From an uncultured Eubacteriales bacterium (GTDB taxonomy: Bacteria; Bacillota; Clostridia; Christensenellales; Aristaeellaceae): 36,660 nucleotides of DNA. Where the stretch lies: positions 1 through 36,660 of the forward strand of contig UQNM01000015.1 in the NCBI GenBank assembly GCA_900542395.1, in the 5' to 3' direction. Made by a program: the position numbers and the translations under genes. Under the pieces are notes generated by a model. The model searched no databases. It saw nothing but the letters and a program-made list of their open reading frames with translations, and was not told where the DNA came from. Position 1 is the first letter of the stretch; each line of letters begins with the position of its first letter. This document shows, in pieces, positions 15,877 to 25,230 of the stretch.

Positions 15877-17230
15877 CGATTTGCGCCCCCTTGATGCCCA
15901 ATTTGCCCATCAGTTCCAGCGCAAGCACCGCCGCGCAGGCAATCGCCAGCAGGCTCAGCACGTTCATCGGGATGACCGTGAACGAGAAAATCGCCTCCAT
16001 GTAGCTGCACAGCGAAATCAATTCCAGCACGATGGCAATCGCCAGCCGCCGCGCGCCGTTCACGCAGGCAAAGGCCAGCATGCCCGCCAGATACAGGCAG
16101 CGCGCGTTCATCTGCGGCAGTATCAGCGGCAGACCGACCGCCAGCAGCAGCGCCGCCAGCAGCAGCGTGTCCGCGTCCGGCTCCCGGCGCGCGTGGATCA
16201 GCGCAAAGGCGACCAGCAGCGCTGCGGCGAAGGCCAGATACATGCCCATGCCGCTGAACTCGCGCACGGAGGCGACCGTCATCAGGCTGTAAACCCCCGG
16301 TGCGTGATCCGCCAGACCCGCGCCCTCGTAGGAAATCGTCTCGATCTGCTGGGCATAGCGGCCAAACACCGCCGTCAGCCCCTGCCCGTCGAGCAGGAAC
16401 GCCGCCTGCGCCAGCACAAACGCCGCCAGCCCGGCCAGCAGATGGCGGATGGAAACCCTGCCCTTCATAAAGAACACGAGCAGCAGCGGGAACAGGAAGC
16501 CCGCCTGCAATTTCGTCGCCGCCGCCAGCCCCCAGAGGATGCAGCCCCAGACCGGGCGATCCTTCAGCAGCAGCGCCAGCCCCCAAAGCGCCAGCGCGGC
16601 GAACATCGCGTCGCACTGCGCCCAGCAGCCGGCGCTCAGCAGCATCGTCGGCGCGAGCACGCAGGCCAGCATCGCGCCCACCGCCGCGCCCGGCTTTGCG
16701 CCGCGCGTCAGCGCCAGCTTCAAAACCGCCAGCGCCGCCGCCGTCTGGCAGGCCATGTCAAACAGCTTGACGGCGTACATCTGCGGGAAGGTTTCCAGCC
16801 GGGAAATCAGCGCCATCACGATCAGATAGCCGCCCGACCACGCGCCGTCCTCCCACGCCATCGCCGTGCCGAGGTCGTAATTCCACATGTCCTCCAGCAT
16901 CGGCGCGAGCACCTTGCTCATGCGCCCCGGCTTGATATCCAGCATCGCCAGATGCGCCGCCACCGCCAGCATGGCCAGCAGCGCCGCGCACAGCAGCACG
17001 ATCACCGGCTCCTCCCGGAGCGCGCGCCACGCGCCGACCAGCAGCAGCGCCGCGCAGCCCGCGCCGACCAGCGCGATCACCGCCGCGCCCTCCAATGCGG
17101 CGCAGAACTTGAGCGCCAGCGCGAAAAACGCGAGCGTCAGCGCCGCGCCCAGCGCCAGCCTTTGGGTTCCCCGAACCCGCGCCTCCATCCCCGCGCGAAG
17201 CGGGTCCCGCATCCATGCCCTGTTCATCAC
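15860..17230 (-). CDS. Gpi18-like GT-C membrane protein with altered motifs (second gene of the trio)
   Basis: The 456-residue protein is a paralogue of both neighbours with a similar membrane layout and the shared middle signatures LLSAGCWAQCDAMFAALALW and TKLQAGFLFPLLLVFF. Two places differ. The acidic loop reads MWNYDLGTAMAWEDGAW instead of a D-D/E-Y-D/E core, and the C-terminal PRMHERY motif reads PQMNARCLYL. It may have lost activity, use another substrate, or serve as a partner for the flanking enzymes. The GTG at 17230 forms a 4-nt GTGA overlap with the stop of the previous gene and has GGAGG 7 nt upstream; ATG at 17227 is an alternative start with 10-nt spacing. Confidence 0.85.
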   Translation of the reverse strand: MMNRAWMRDPLRAGMEARVRGTQRLALGAALTLAFFALALKFCAALEGAAVIALVGAGCAALLLVGAWRALREEPVIVLLCAALLAMLAVAAHLAMLDIKPGRMSKVLAPMLEDMWNYDLGTAMAWEDGAWSGGYLIVMALISRLETFPQMYAVKLFDMACQTAAALAVLKLALTRGAKPGAAVGAMLACVLAPTMLLSAGCWAQCDAMFAALALWGLALLLKDRPVWGCILWGLAAATKLQAGFLFPLLLVFFMKGRVSIRHLLAGLAAFVLAQAAFLLDGQGLTAVFGRYAQQIETISYEGAGLADHAPGVYSLMTVASVREFSGMGMYLAFAAALLVAFALIHARREPDADTLLLAALLLAVGLPLILPQMNARCLYLAGMLAFACVNGARRLAIAIVLELISLCSYMEAIFSFTVIPMNVLSLLAIACAAVLALELMGKLGIKGAQIGESDA

Positions 17231-18639
17231 GCCTTCACCTCCGTCAGCACGGCTTCCGTCTTCTCCTCGTGCAGGCTCTTATACAGCGCCGCCGCCGTCA
17301 GCGCGACCGCCGCACCCTGAAAGAGCGTCGCCCATTTGAGATCAAAAATCACGTCGCCCGGCAGCCCGCCCGTATAGCAGATATACGAGGCCAGCCCGAA
17401 CAGCAGCGGCAGCGCCATCCGCTTCGGGCGATACGCCGCGATCACCAGCGCGAGCACGTCCGCGCCGAAGGTATAGCGCTCGTGCATCTTCGGCAGGAAG
17501 AACGGCACGCCGCCCAGCACCAGCAGGCAGGCCAGCAGCGTCCCCTCCCGTGTGATGCGCGTCCGGTTCAGGCAGAGCATCAGGCAGACGACGACCATCA
17601 TCGCCAGCCCCAGCGCCATCGCCATGTTGCCGAAGAGATCGTACAGCATGCCGTTGTCCATCGTCGAGGGCAGCAGGTTATACAGCGACGGGCCGTTAAT
17701 GGAAATGCCGTTGTAGCCGCCCGCCTGCGCCAGGTAGACGGTCAGCACGTGGTGCAGCGACTTGCCGCCCCAGAACGCGGGGATCATCATCGCCATATAC
17801 GCCGCCGGGATCAGCACCAGATGGCGCAGCTTGATGTCCTTGCGCAGCCACAGCGGCAGCAGCGTCGGCAGGAAGAACACCGTTTGCAGCTTGAAGGAGA
17901 GCGCCATGCCGAAAAGCACCATGCTCCACGCGCTGCGCTTTTGCAGCGCGTGATACAGCGCCAGCAGGCACAGCGACGTATAGATCACGTCGCACTGACC
18001 CCAATACGCGCCGTTGAAAACGACGGTCGGCAGCATCAGCGTCAGGCAGAAGAGGACGACGCGCCCCGCGTCCCCCCGAACCTTCAGCCCCGCCAGCTTG
18101 GTGACGGCGTAGGCCATCAGCGCCTCAAACGCCATCGAGACGATCTTGACCAGATACTGCCACGGATAATTCCTGACTCTGGAAATCAGCAGCAGCAGGT
18201 ACAGATACGGCGGCGTGTAATCGCTGCCGATGTATGTGCCGAGCCCTTCCTTGATGCCCATTTGGGAGTAGCTGTAAATCCAGCCGCTCAGGAAGATGTC
18301 GTAATCGTCGCTCACATAGTCAAACAGCGAAACCTTCGCCAGCAGAATCACGCCGATCACCACGCAGAACAGCGCCTGCGCGCCGAAATTCAGCCTTCTG
18401 CCGATGTGCAGCGCCACCGCCGCCGTGAGCGCGTAGAGCGCGGCCAGCACGACGGCCGTAAACCGAATCAGCTCCTCCGCGCGGAAGCCGGTGAATTCGT
18501 CGATCTTGGCGTAGCGCGCGTGGTAAGCGAAGACCGCGAACACCGCCGTCGCGAGCAGCACCAGCACATAGCGCGCCCACGCGGGCACGCGCCGCCCCAG
18601 CAAACCGCGCAGCGCGTCGTCTGCAAAGTTCTTGTTCAT
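17227..18639 (-). CDS. Gpi18-like GT-C membrane glycosyltransferase (first gene of the trio)
   Basis: The 470-residue polytopic membrane protein is the first gene of a three-gene operon. Signatures: FDYVSDDYDIFLSGWIYSYS in the first outer loop, GSDYTPPYLYLLLLISRV, VVFNGAYWGQCDVIYTSLCL, FKLQTVFFLPTLLPLW and the C-terminal VPFFLPKMHERYTFGADVL. These match the Gpi18-like (COG5542) GT-C group, which uses polyprenyl-linked sugars. ATG at 18639 has GAAGGAAGGAA just upstream, and a promoter lies at 18690-18718. Its tight coupling with two paralogues suggests successive glycosyl additions to one acceptor, which is an inference. Confidence 0.87.
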   Translation of the reverse strand: MNKNFADDALRGLLGRRVPAWARYVLVLLATAVFAVFAYHARYAKIDEFTGFRAEELIRFTAVVLAALYALTAAVALHIGRRLNFGAQALFCVVIGVILLAKVSLFDYVSDDYDIFLSGWIYSYSQMGIKEGLGTYIGSDYTPPYLYLLLLISRVRNYPWQYLVKIVSMAFEALMAYAVTKLAGLKVRGDAGRVVLFCLTLMLPTVVFNGAYWGQCDVIYTSLCLLALYHALQKRSAWSMVLFGMALSFKLQTVFFLPTLLPLWLRKDIKLRHLVLIPAAYMAMMIPAFWGGKSLHHVLTVYLAQAGGYNGISINGPSLYNLLPSTMDNGMLYDLFGNMAMALGLAMMVVVCLMLCLNRTRITREGTLLACLLVLGGVPFFLPKMHERYTFGADVLALVIAAYRPKRMALPLLFGLASYICYTGGLPGDVIFDLKWATLFQGAAVALTAAALYKSLHEEKTEAVLTEVKA

Positions 18640-18689
18640 AGCTTATTCCTTCCTTCGGGCGAAGCGCCCGCGTTGGTTTCCATCGTCTT

Positions 18690-18718
18690 ATTATACTGAA
18701 AAAAAACGGTTCTGTACA
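18690..18718 (-). promoter_or_regulatory. Promoter of the GT-C operon
   Basis: On the minus strand TGTACA (complement of 18713-18718), 17-nt spacer with a T8 run, perfect TATAAT (complement of 18690-18695). Confidence 0.75.
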
Positions 18719-18904
18719 GCGAAAAACCGCCCGACGCGGCATTTTTCTCCCGCGCGGCGCATACCATGGATTTGGAGCGCCGTTTTTTCCCTTCGCTCAC
18801 ATTTTTGTTCGTCTCCCGCCGCATTCCGGCAACAACCAGCGCATATACTGTCCTTATCGCGTGGGCGCGCCCCGCCCATTTGATTCGTTTCGAGGTGATT
18901 TTTC

Positions 18905-19447
18905 TTGCAGCATCGTTCAGCTCTACAACAGACGCGCGCGCCGAAGGAGGCCGCTTTTGATTTTTCGTTTTACGCGCCCTATAAAGCCGCGGTGGAGACC
19001 GCGTTTCTCTCGCTCTGCGCGGCGCGGATGCAGCTTGAGGAGGAACACACGCCCTTCGCCGTCCGCTCGATGACGTTCCGGCTCAAGTCGCCCGCGTCCA
19101 TCCGCGAAAAGCTGCTCCGCCGCGGCCTGCCGCAAAACGCGCAGGGCGCGGCCAGCCTGCACGACGTCGCCGGTCTGCGCGTCGTGCTCTCCAGCGTGGA
19201 GGCCGTGTATCATTTTGCGGATATCCTGCGCGCATCGACCGCGTGGCAGTTTGTCTGCGCGCGGGATTACATCGCCGCGCCGAAGAAGAGCGGCTATCGC
19301 GGCCTGCATCTGGTGATGCTCGTGCCCGTCTGCTTAAACGGCCAAAGCGCCTCCGTTCCGGTCGAGATTCAGCTCCGAACGCCCGCGATGGATATGTGGG
19401 CCTGCGTCGAGCATGATCTATGCTATAAGCCCGTGAAGGAGGCGTAG
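18905..19447 (+). CDS. Small alarmone synthetase (RelQ-like GTP pyrophosphokinase), short C-terminus
   Basis: The 180-residue protein has the RelA/SpoT synthetase core: SPASIREKLLRRG (62-74), LHDVAGLRVV (85-94), ARDYIAAPKKSGYRGLHLVM (119-138) and VEIQLRTPAMDMWACVEHD (153-171). No hydrolase domain is present, so it should only make (p)ppGpp from GTP/GDP and ATP in the cytosol. The start is TTG at 18905, with GAGGTG (18892-18897) 7 nt upstream. RelQ-type enzymes usually run about 30-40 residues beyond the LEHxxxYK motif, with helices used in tetramer assembly; here the protein stops 8 residues after it. The AT-rich island begins at the stop codon, so truncation by insertion is possible. Confidence 0.88.
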   Translation: MQHRSALQQTRAPKEAAFDFSFYAPYKAAVETAFLSLCAARMQLEEEHTPFAVRSMTFRLKSPASIREKLLRRGLPQNAQGAASLHDVAGLRVVLSSVEAVYHFADILRASTAWQFVCARDYIAAPKKSGYRGLHLVMLVPVCLNGQSASVPVEIQLRTPAMDMWACVEHDLCYKPVKEA

Positions 19448-19520
19448 GTTGGTAAAGACTTTTTGTTCTATTTTCTATTTCCCAGCAAATTTCTTTTATG
19501 TAGACAATTTTCAATACAGT

Positions 19521-19558
19521 AAAACCCGCTATCAGCTATAATGCCGAAAGCGGGTTTT
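19521..19558. terminator. Bidirectional intrinsic terminator
   Basis: AAAACCCGCT (19521-19530) pairs perfectly with AGCGGGTTTT (19549-19558), with A and T runs built into the stem ends. It can end the alarmone synthetase transcript and leftward transcripts of the island. Confidence 0.85.
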
Positions 19559-19567
19559 GTTTGTATC

Positions 19568-19684
19568 ATTAATTCGTGAAATACCTTGTTTTTTTCGGAG
19601 CTGACATTGATCAAAGACAGGTTTTTGCTTACCGCTTTGAAAAAACACCTCAATGTTCCATCGAATCACATACGATTTTTTTCT
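19568..19684 (-). pseudogene. Remnant of a DDE transposase (IS4-like C-terminal fragment)
   Basis: One minus-strand reading frame between stops (TGA before 19684 and TAA at 19568-19570) encodes SYVIRWNIEVFFQSGK and then DQCQLRKKTRYFTN. The first part fits the YREK signature of IS4-type transposases (Y-x2-R-x3-E-x6-K). No start codon, no DDE catalytic triad and no full inverted repeats are left, so this is a short relic. It lies at the left edge of the AT-rich island and suggests how the island arrived. Confidence 0.55.
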
Positions 19685-19750
19685 TCAAATCTATTGAACC
19701 ATTCACCACACTGGGATGTCTCTAGTTTTTGTCCACTTTTTCAAATTTGC

Positions 19751-20167
19751 TCATTCATAGTTATTGACATCAACACTATCAACAACACACTTACCTGTAC
19801 CGCCGGTCCAACTTGGTTTGGTTTTGATACGAATATCAACCGACCTAGTGGTACTCTTGATCTCGAATTGCATACCACTTATTCCACGTGTTGCAGACGT
19901 GCTCATACCTAGCATGCGGACAGAGCTTTCGGTGCTTACAGAATGAGTGCCCACGGGAAGTGTTATATCAAGATATGCACCAGACTTTAGCTCACCAACA
20001 ATTGAACCATCAATGTATACAACGCATTGAACGCCTCCATAAATGGTGCTTCCGCGTTCAATGTGGACAGGTATCATTTTTTGTGGAACAGGACTTCCAC
20101 AATTGGGACAAGCAAAAGCTTTGTCGGAAATTTCACGACCACACTCAGGACATTTAATTAGTGCCAT
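19751..20167 (-). CDS. Zinc-ribbon protein with PEGA-like beta domain
   Basis: The 138-residue protein begins with a zinc ribbon, CPECGREISDKAFACPNCG (residues 6-24, two CxxC pairs), the common zinc-ribbon type found on many Firmicutes membrane and regulatory proteins. Residues about 40-135 are rich in beta strands, with VVYIDGSIVGELKSGAYLDI and LPVGTHSV reminiscent of PEGA domains. No membrane segment or signal peptide is seen, so it is probably cytosolic. AGGAGG lies 7 nt before ATG. Base composition is clearly more AT-rich than the flanks. It is related by its N-terminus to the next two genes. Function unknown. Confidence 0.75.
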   Translation of the reverse strand: MALIKCPECGREISDKAFACPNCGSPVPQKMIPVHIERGSTIYGGVQCVVYIDGSIVGELKSGAYLDITLPVGTHSVSTESSVRMLGMSTSATRGISGMQFEIKSTTRSVDIRIKTKPSWTGGTGKCVVDSVDVNNYE

Positions 20168-20450
20168 AGTAACCTCCTAAGTAGAACTTTTACATATAAC
20201 AATAATTGAGCATTGAGCAAGTGCCGAAAACTACATAAAATGGGTAACGTCGGGCTACCGACCCGACAAGTTCCCATAGAAACGCAGAGCATTTCTTGTG
20301 ATTTTTAGTGACAATCTTCCTGCAATCCCGCACAGTATTCGACATCAAGCATTGATTTCTCTTTTGGTTTTACAAGTTTTAATTCGTAACTACCATTGAT
20401 TTCACTTTAGAAATGCACCACAAATAATGTCATTATAATCCCTTCATTTT
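20168..20450. other. Intergenic region without a recognisable gene
   Basis: This 283-nt AT-rich stretch between two zinc-ribbon genes holds no credible ORF. The only clear structure is the GC-rich hairpin at 20240-20277; the rest shows nothing I can name. Confidence 0.6.
20240..20277 (-). terminator. Extended GC hairpin, possible terminator
   Basis: Nested stems ATGGG/CCCAT, AAC/GTT and GTCGGG/CCCGAC (20249-20254 with 20262-20267) form one rod in an AT-rich context. On the minus strand ATTTTATG follows, a weak T tract. It could end the transcript of the 20451-21014 gene. Confidence 0.45.
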
Positions 20451-21014
20451 TCACTCTTTCAGCAAGGTTGCTTGTGAATATCTTACATAGCTATATCCTG
20501 ATGGATAATCGTCTTTAGGTATGTATGCAGAACAATAAACTTTTTCACCGCTCGACACAGCCGGTAAACACATCAATTGACTATACATTAGGTTACCGCT
20601 TTCACCATAAAAAATAACGTAAAAATATCCAGAAACTGTAAAACTATTATTATTTTGTACTTCACAAGCCATTTTTCTACCGATCGAGTCCATACTTACA
20701 GAAAAATTCGACATTCTCAGATTATTAAAAATCGTCGAAGCATTTACAGAGTTATTCGAAGAAGAATATGTGTTGGTATAATCATCGGTATTTCCTCTGT
20801 TTGAATTTAAATTTCCCACTTTGGTGAAAAATGAAAGGGATATAATAGCAGCAATGCAAATAAACAACAAAATAGGTCTTTGGGTGATGTAATCCACTAC
20901 TTGCTTAAACAATTGTCTGTTGTTTTGTTGCGAAAAGGCATAACCGCATCCCGGACATCGAGGTGCTGAATCAGAAACTTGTCTGCCACATTCAGGACAA
21001 TTAATAAGTGCCAT
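20451..21014 (-). CDS. Zinc-ribbon membrane protein with outer domain
   Basis: The 187-residue protein has an N-terminal zinc ribbon CPECGRQVSDSAPRCPGCG (residues 6-24), one membrane helix at about 48-66 (PILLFICIAAIISLSFF), a Ser/Asn/Thr-rich linker and a C-terminal domain of about 90 residues, probably beta-rich (MACEVQNNNSFTVSGYFYVI). Zinc ribbon inside and C-terminal domain outside is the likely topology; the outer part resembles the FxxL-type beta-sandwich domains seen in similar proteins, without a firm match. AAGGGA lies before ATG. The start overlaps the end of the next upstream gene by 14 nt, so the two are translationally coupled. AT-rich. Function unknown. Confidence 0.78.
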   Translation of the reverse strand: MALINCPECGRQVSDSAPRCPGCGYAFSQQNNRQLFKQVVDYITQRPILLFICIAAIISLSFFTKVGNLNSNRGNTDDYTNTYSSSNNSVNASTIFNNLRMSNFSVSMDSIGRKMACEVQNNNSFTVSGYFYVIFYGESGNLMYSQLMCLPAVSSGEKVYCSAYIPKDDYPSGYSYVRYSQATLLKE

Positions 21015-21435
21015 TCGTTATTTTCCCTTCGTTTTTGAGTTTTTTTAACCCTTTGTACAAACCGACGCCACCAACAATTGATAAAATTACAGTGTATGTG
21101 CTATGTAATGCTACATATTTTACAGCTTCTTCATACATTTCTTTCCAACGTGATGCAAGACAAGCATAATTAGCTCCCAAGAAACCAGTACTACGTGATA
21201 TCGTTTCGTCGTATTGTTCAGCGTAATAAGAGATATTACTTATGTAATTCAGAAATTCATTTTGGGTAACAAATAAAATAGCAACGATAATAAGAAACAC
21301 ACTAATACCGATTTCAATATAAGCTTTTCGTAATGTTTGTTTATTAGGGCGTGATCCGTTTAATCTAAACCCACAGTTTGAACAACATTGTGCTGTAGAT
21401 AACAATTCTTGTCCGCATTCCGGGCATTTGCTCAT
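21001..21435 (-). CDS. Zinc-ribbon membrane protein with two membrane helices
   Basis: The 144-residue protein begins MSKCPECGQELLSTAQCCSN with a complete second CxxC (CSNCG), then a helix at about 37-56 (EIGISVFLIIVAILFV), an outer loop of about 45 residues and a second helix near 110-130 (YTVILSIVGGVGLYKGL) with a basic tail. The start at 21435 is chosen since GGAGG (complement of 21446-21450) is 10 nt upstream; an ATG at 21471 lacks a ribosome site. Its 3' end overlaps the following zinc-ribbon gene. The three zinc-ribbon proteins of this island share only the N-terminal module. Function unknown. Confidence 0.75.
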   Translation of the reverse strand: MSKCPECGQELLSTAQCCSNCGFRLNGSRPNKQTLRKAYIEIGISVFLIIVAILFVTQNEFLNYISNISYYAEQYDETISRSTGFLGANYACLASRWKEMYEEAVKYVALHSTYTVILSIVGGVGLYKGLKKLKNEGKITNGTY

Positions 21436-21564
21436 CTGTACTATTCCTCCAACCTGTTTCTTGTCAGCCATTATTAAAAATGTGCAAAATGTTTACAAGA
21501 CATATTCCATGCACATTTTCCTGCAACAACATTTTCAGCAAATAAAAAGATTTTTTCCAATTTT

Positions 21565-21795
21565 CTATGTTCTTTCAAAACAAAAGCTGCATTTTTGAGC
21601 TAATGGATGTTCACTACTGGGATAATTCAAAGCATCTTCTAACGAATCAAAGTACTGCATATATTCTTTTCTCATAATTTTAATTCTGCAACTTCCTTTA
21701 ACATTTTCCAAATCGTGAATTTTCTTCGAATTCGTATTAAGCAAATACCTCTTTTTAATCTTATCCGGGTTTTCCCCCTCTTGATAATCTTTCAT
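21565..21795 (-). CDS. Small protein resembling Ada-type zinc-binding domain
   Basis: The 76-residue protein contains YLLNTNSKKIHDLENVKGSC, then YFDSLEDALNYPSSEHPLAQ and a final KCSFC. This follows the pattern of small Ada-like metal-binding modules (N-x-x-S-K-K-x-H ... C ... C-x-x-C) often attached to nucleases, here standing alone. The spacing of the first cysteine is unusual, so zinc binding is uncertain. AAGGAAA precedes ATG. It is the first gene after the leftward promoter at 21889-21917, with a leader of about 85 nt. AT-rich like its neighbours. No function can be assigned. Confidence 0.65.
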   Translation of the reverse strand: MKDYQEGENPDKIKKRYLLNTNSKKIHDLENVKGSCRIKIMRKEYMQYFDSLEDALNYPSSEHPLAQKCSFCFERT

Positions 21796-21888
21796 TTTCC
21801 TTGTCCTCTTTTCTTTTACTGATTGAACTTCATGTTTTCCGTCAAGACCTATTCCTCCATCCCCCTCTTTATAGATTTATTATCTACA

Positions 21889-21917
21889 ATTATAGCATTA
21901 AATAGGTAATTTGTCTA
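21889..21917 (-). promoter_or_regulatory. Leftward promoter of the zinc-ribbon island genes
   Basis: On the minus strand TAGACA (complement of 21912-21917), 17-nt spacer, perfect TATAAT (complement of 21889-21894). Its -35 box lies a few bases from that of the opposite XRE promoter, so one bound repressor could cover both. Confidence 0.8.
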
Positions 21918-21920
21918 CTT

Positions 21921-21950
21921 TTGGATAAAAAAATTTTTTTAATCTATAAT
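21921..21950 (+). promoter_or_regulatory. Rightward promoter of the XRE regulator, with A7T7 palindrome in the spacer
   Basis: TTGGAT (21921-21926), 18-nt spacer, perfect TATAAT (21945-21950). The spacer carries a perfect 16-nt palindrome TAAAAAAATTTTTTTA (21926-21941), which may bend DNA or serve as an operator. Confidence 0.6.
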
Positions 21951-21978
21951 TCATTCATAATCAGAAGAAAATGGGGGG

Positions 21979-22344
21979 ATGGTTTTGATCGGTGAACGCC
22001 TTTATGATTTGCGCAAAGATGCAGGTATGACACAGGACGAATTGGCCGAGCTGTTAAAAATCAGCAAACACTCTATTTCTGCTTATGAGCGAGATAAAAA
22101 TGAACCACCCGATTCCATAAAAATCGCCATTGCGCGCCTTTTTAACGTTTCTGTTGATTACCTTGTTGGATTAAGTGATATCCCTACTCCTGCAAATTCA
22201 AGCCACGTTCTTCCCCTGCCTTCGAACTTCCCATCCGACTTATTGCCAGAATTAAAAGATTACGCGGATTTTCTTTCCTTCAAAGCTACATTACACACAA
22301 AAAACAAGAACAGCACAAGCCCTGACTCTAAGAAAAAAGAGTGA
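21979..22344 (+). CDS. XRE-family transcriptional regulator
   Basis: The 121-residue protein has an N-terminal Cro/C1 type helix-turn-helix (about residues 4-60): IGERLYDLRKDAGMTQDELA, ELLKISKHSISAYERDKNEP and FNVSVDYLVGLSD, the standard hallmarks. The remaining 55 residues are polar with a short helix (LPELKDYADFLSF). The annotated ATG at 21979 directly abuts a G6 ribosome site; a TTG at 21985 (MIGERL...) has a better 6-nt spacing and may be the real start. It is transcribed divergently from the zinc-ribbon genes with overlapping promoters, so it probably regulates itself and them. No cI-cro pair or phage gene is present. Confidence 0.9.
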   Translation: MVLIGERLYDLRKDAGMTQDELAELLKISKHSISAYERDKNEPPDSIKIAIARLFNVSVDYLVGLSDIPTPANSSHVLPLPSNFPSDLLPELKDYADFLSFKATLHTKNKNSTSPDSKKKE

Positions 22345-22383
22345 ACCACTTCATCCCAAAGGATGCTGCGTTCACTCATTTTT
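22339..22383 (+). terminator. Intrinsic terminator of the XRE gene
   Basis: GAGTGAAC (22339-22346) overlaps the stop codon and pairs with GTTCACTC (22370-22377), with an inner CATCC/GGATG stem and ATTTTT behind. Confidence 0.85.
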
Positions 22384-22395
22384 GTAAAAAAACAT

Positions 22396-22442
22396 AAAAA
22401 GACGCTGCCGTGGATGAATCCCATCTGCAACAGCGCCTTTTT
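22396..22442. terminator. Bidirectional terminator at the end of the opp operon
   Basis: AAAAAGACGCTG (22396-22407) pairs with CAGCGCCTTTTT (22431-22442, one G-T pair), giving U-rich tails in both directions. On the minus strand it lies 20 nt after the last opp-linked gene. Confidence 0.8.
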
Positions 22443-22460
22443 CATATGCTCAATCCATTT

Positions 22461-22673
22461 TTATCTGACAATGAAAAAGTAACCGGCCAGCGCCAAAATC
22501 GCCAGCATGACGAGGCAGACCGGCACGATGGTCACCAGGGCGGCGATCAGCATCGCCAGCCCGTCTCCCTTTTCCATCTCGTCGCAGGGCGCGCGGTCAT
22601 CCGTCCGCCCGCCCATTCTTTCCCTTTGCAGCTTGCGGAAGCGGTCGTACCGCCCCTTAAACGGCATCCCCAT
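22461..22673 (-). CDS. Small membrane protein at the end of the opp operon
   Basis: The 70-residue protein starts MGMPFKGRYDRFRKLQRERM, a basic cytosolic stretch, and ends in one hydrophobic helix (about residues 40-68, MLIAALVTIVPVCLVMLAIL). It is too short for the usual family searches by eye and I do not recognise it. GAAGGAATAAGCC precedes ATG, within the last codons of oppF, so translation coupling to the transporter is likely. GC content matches the opp genes, not the AT-rich island. It may be an accessory subunit or stability factor of the transporter, which is inference from position only. Confidence 0.7.
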   Translation of the reverse strand: MGMPFKGRYDRFRKLQRERMGGRTDDRAPCDEMEKGDGLAMLIAALVTIVPVCLVMLAILALAGYFFIVR

Positions 22674-22676
22674 GGC

Positions 22677-25212
<2,536 letters not shown>

Positions 25213-25230
25213 AAATTCTTCCCCTCCTTC

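Noticed and set aside
19468..19653. A 61-codon minus-strand open frame in the island.
   Set aside because: It overlaps the transposase relic in another frame, has no ribosome site, and the other frame carries the YREK-type motif.
19448..22395. AT-rich island considered as a prophage.
   Set aside because: It has an XRE regulator but no integrase, terminase, portal or tail gene.
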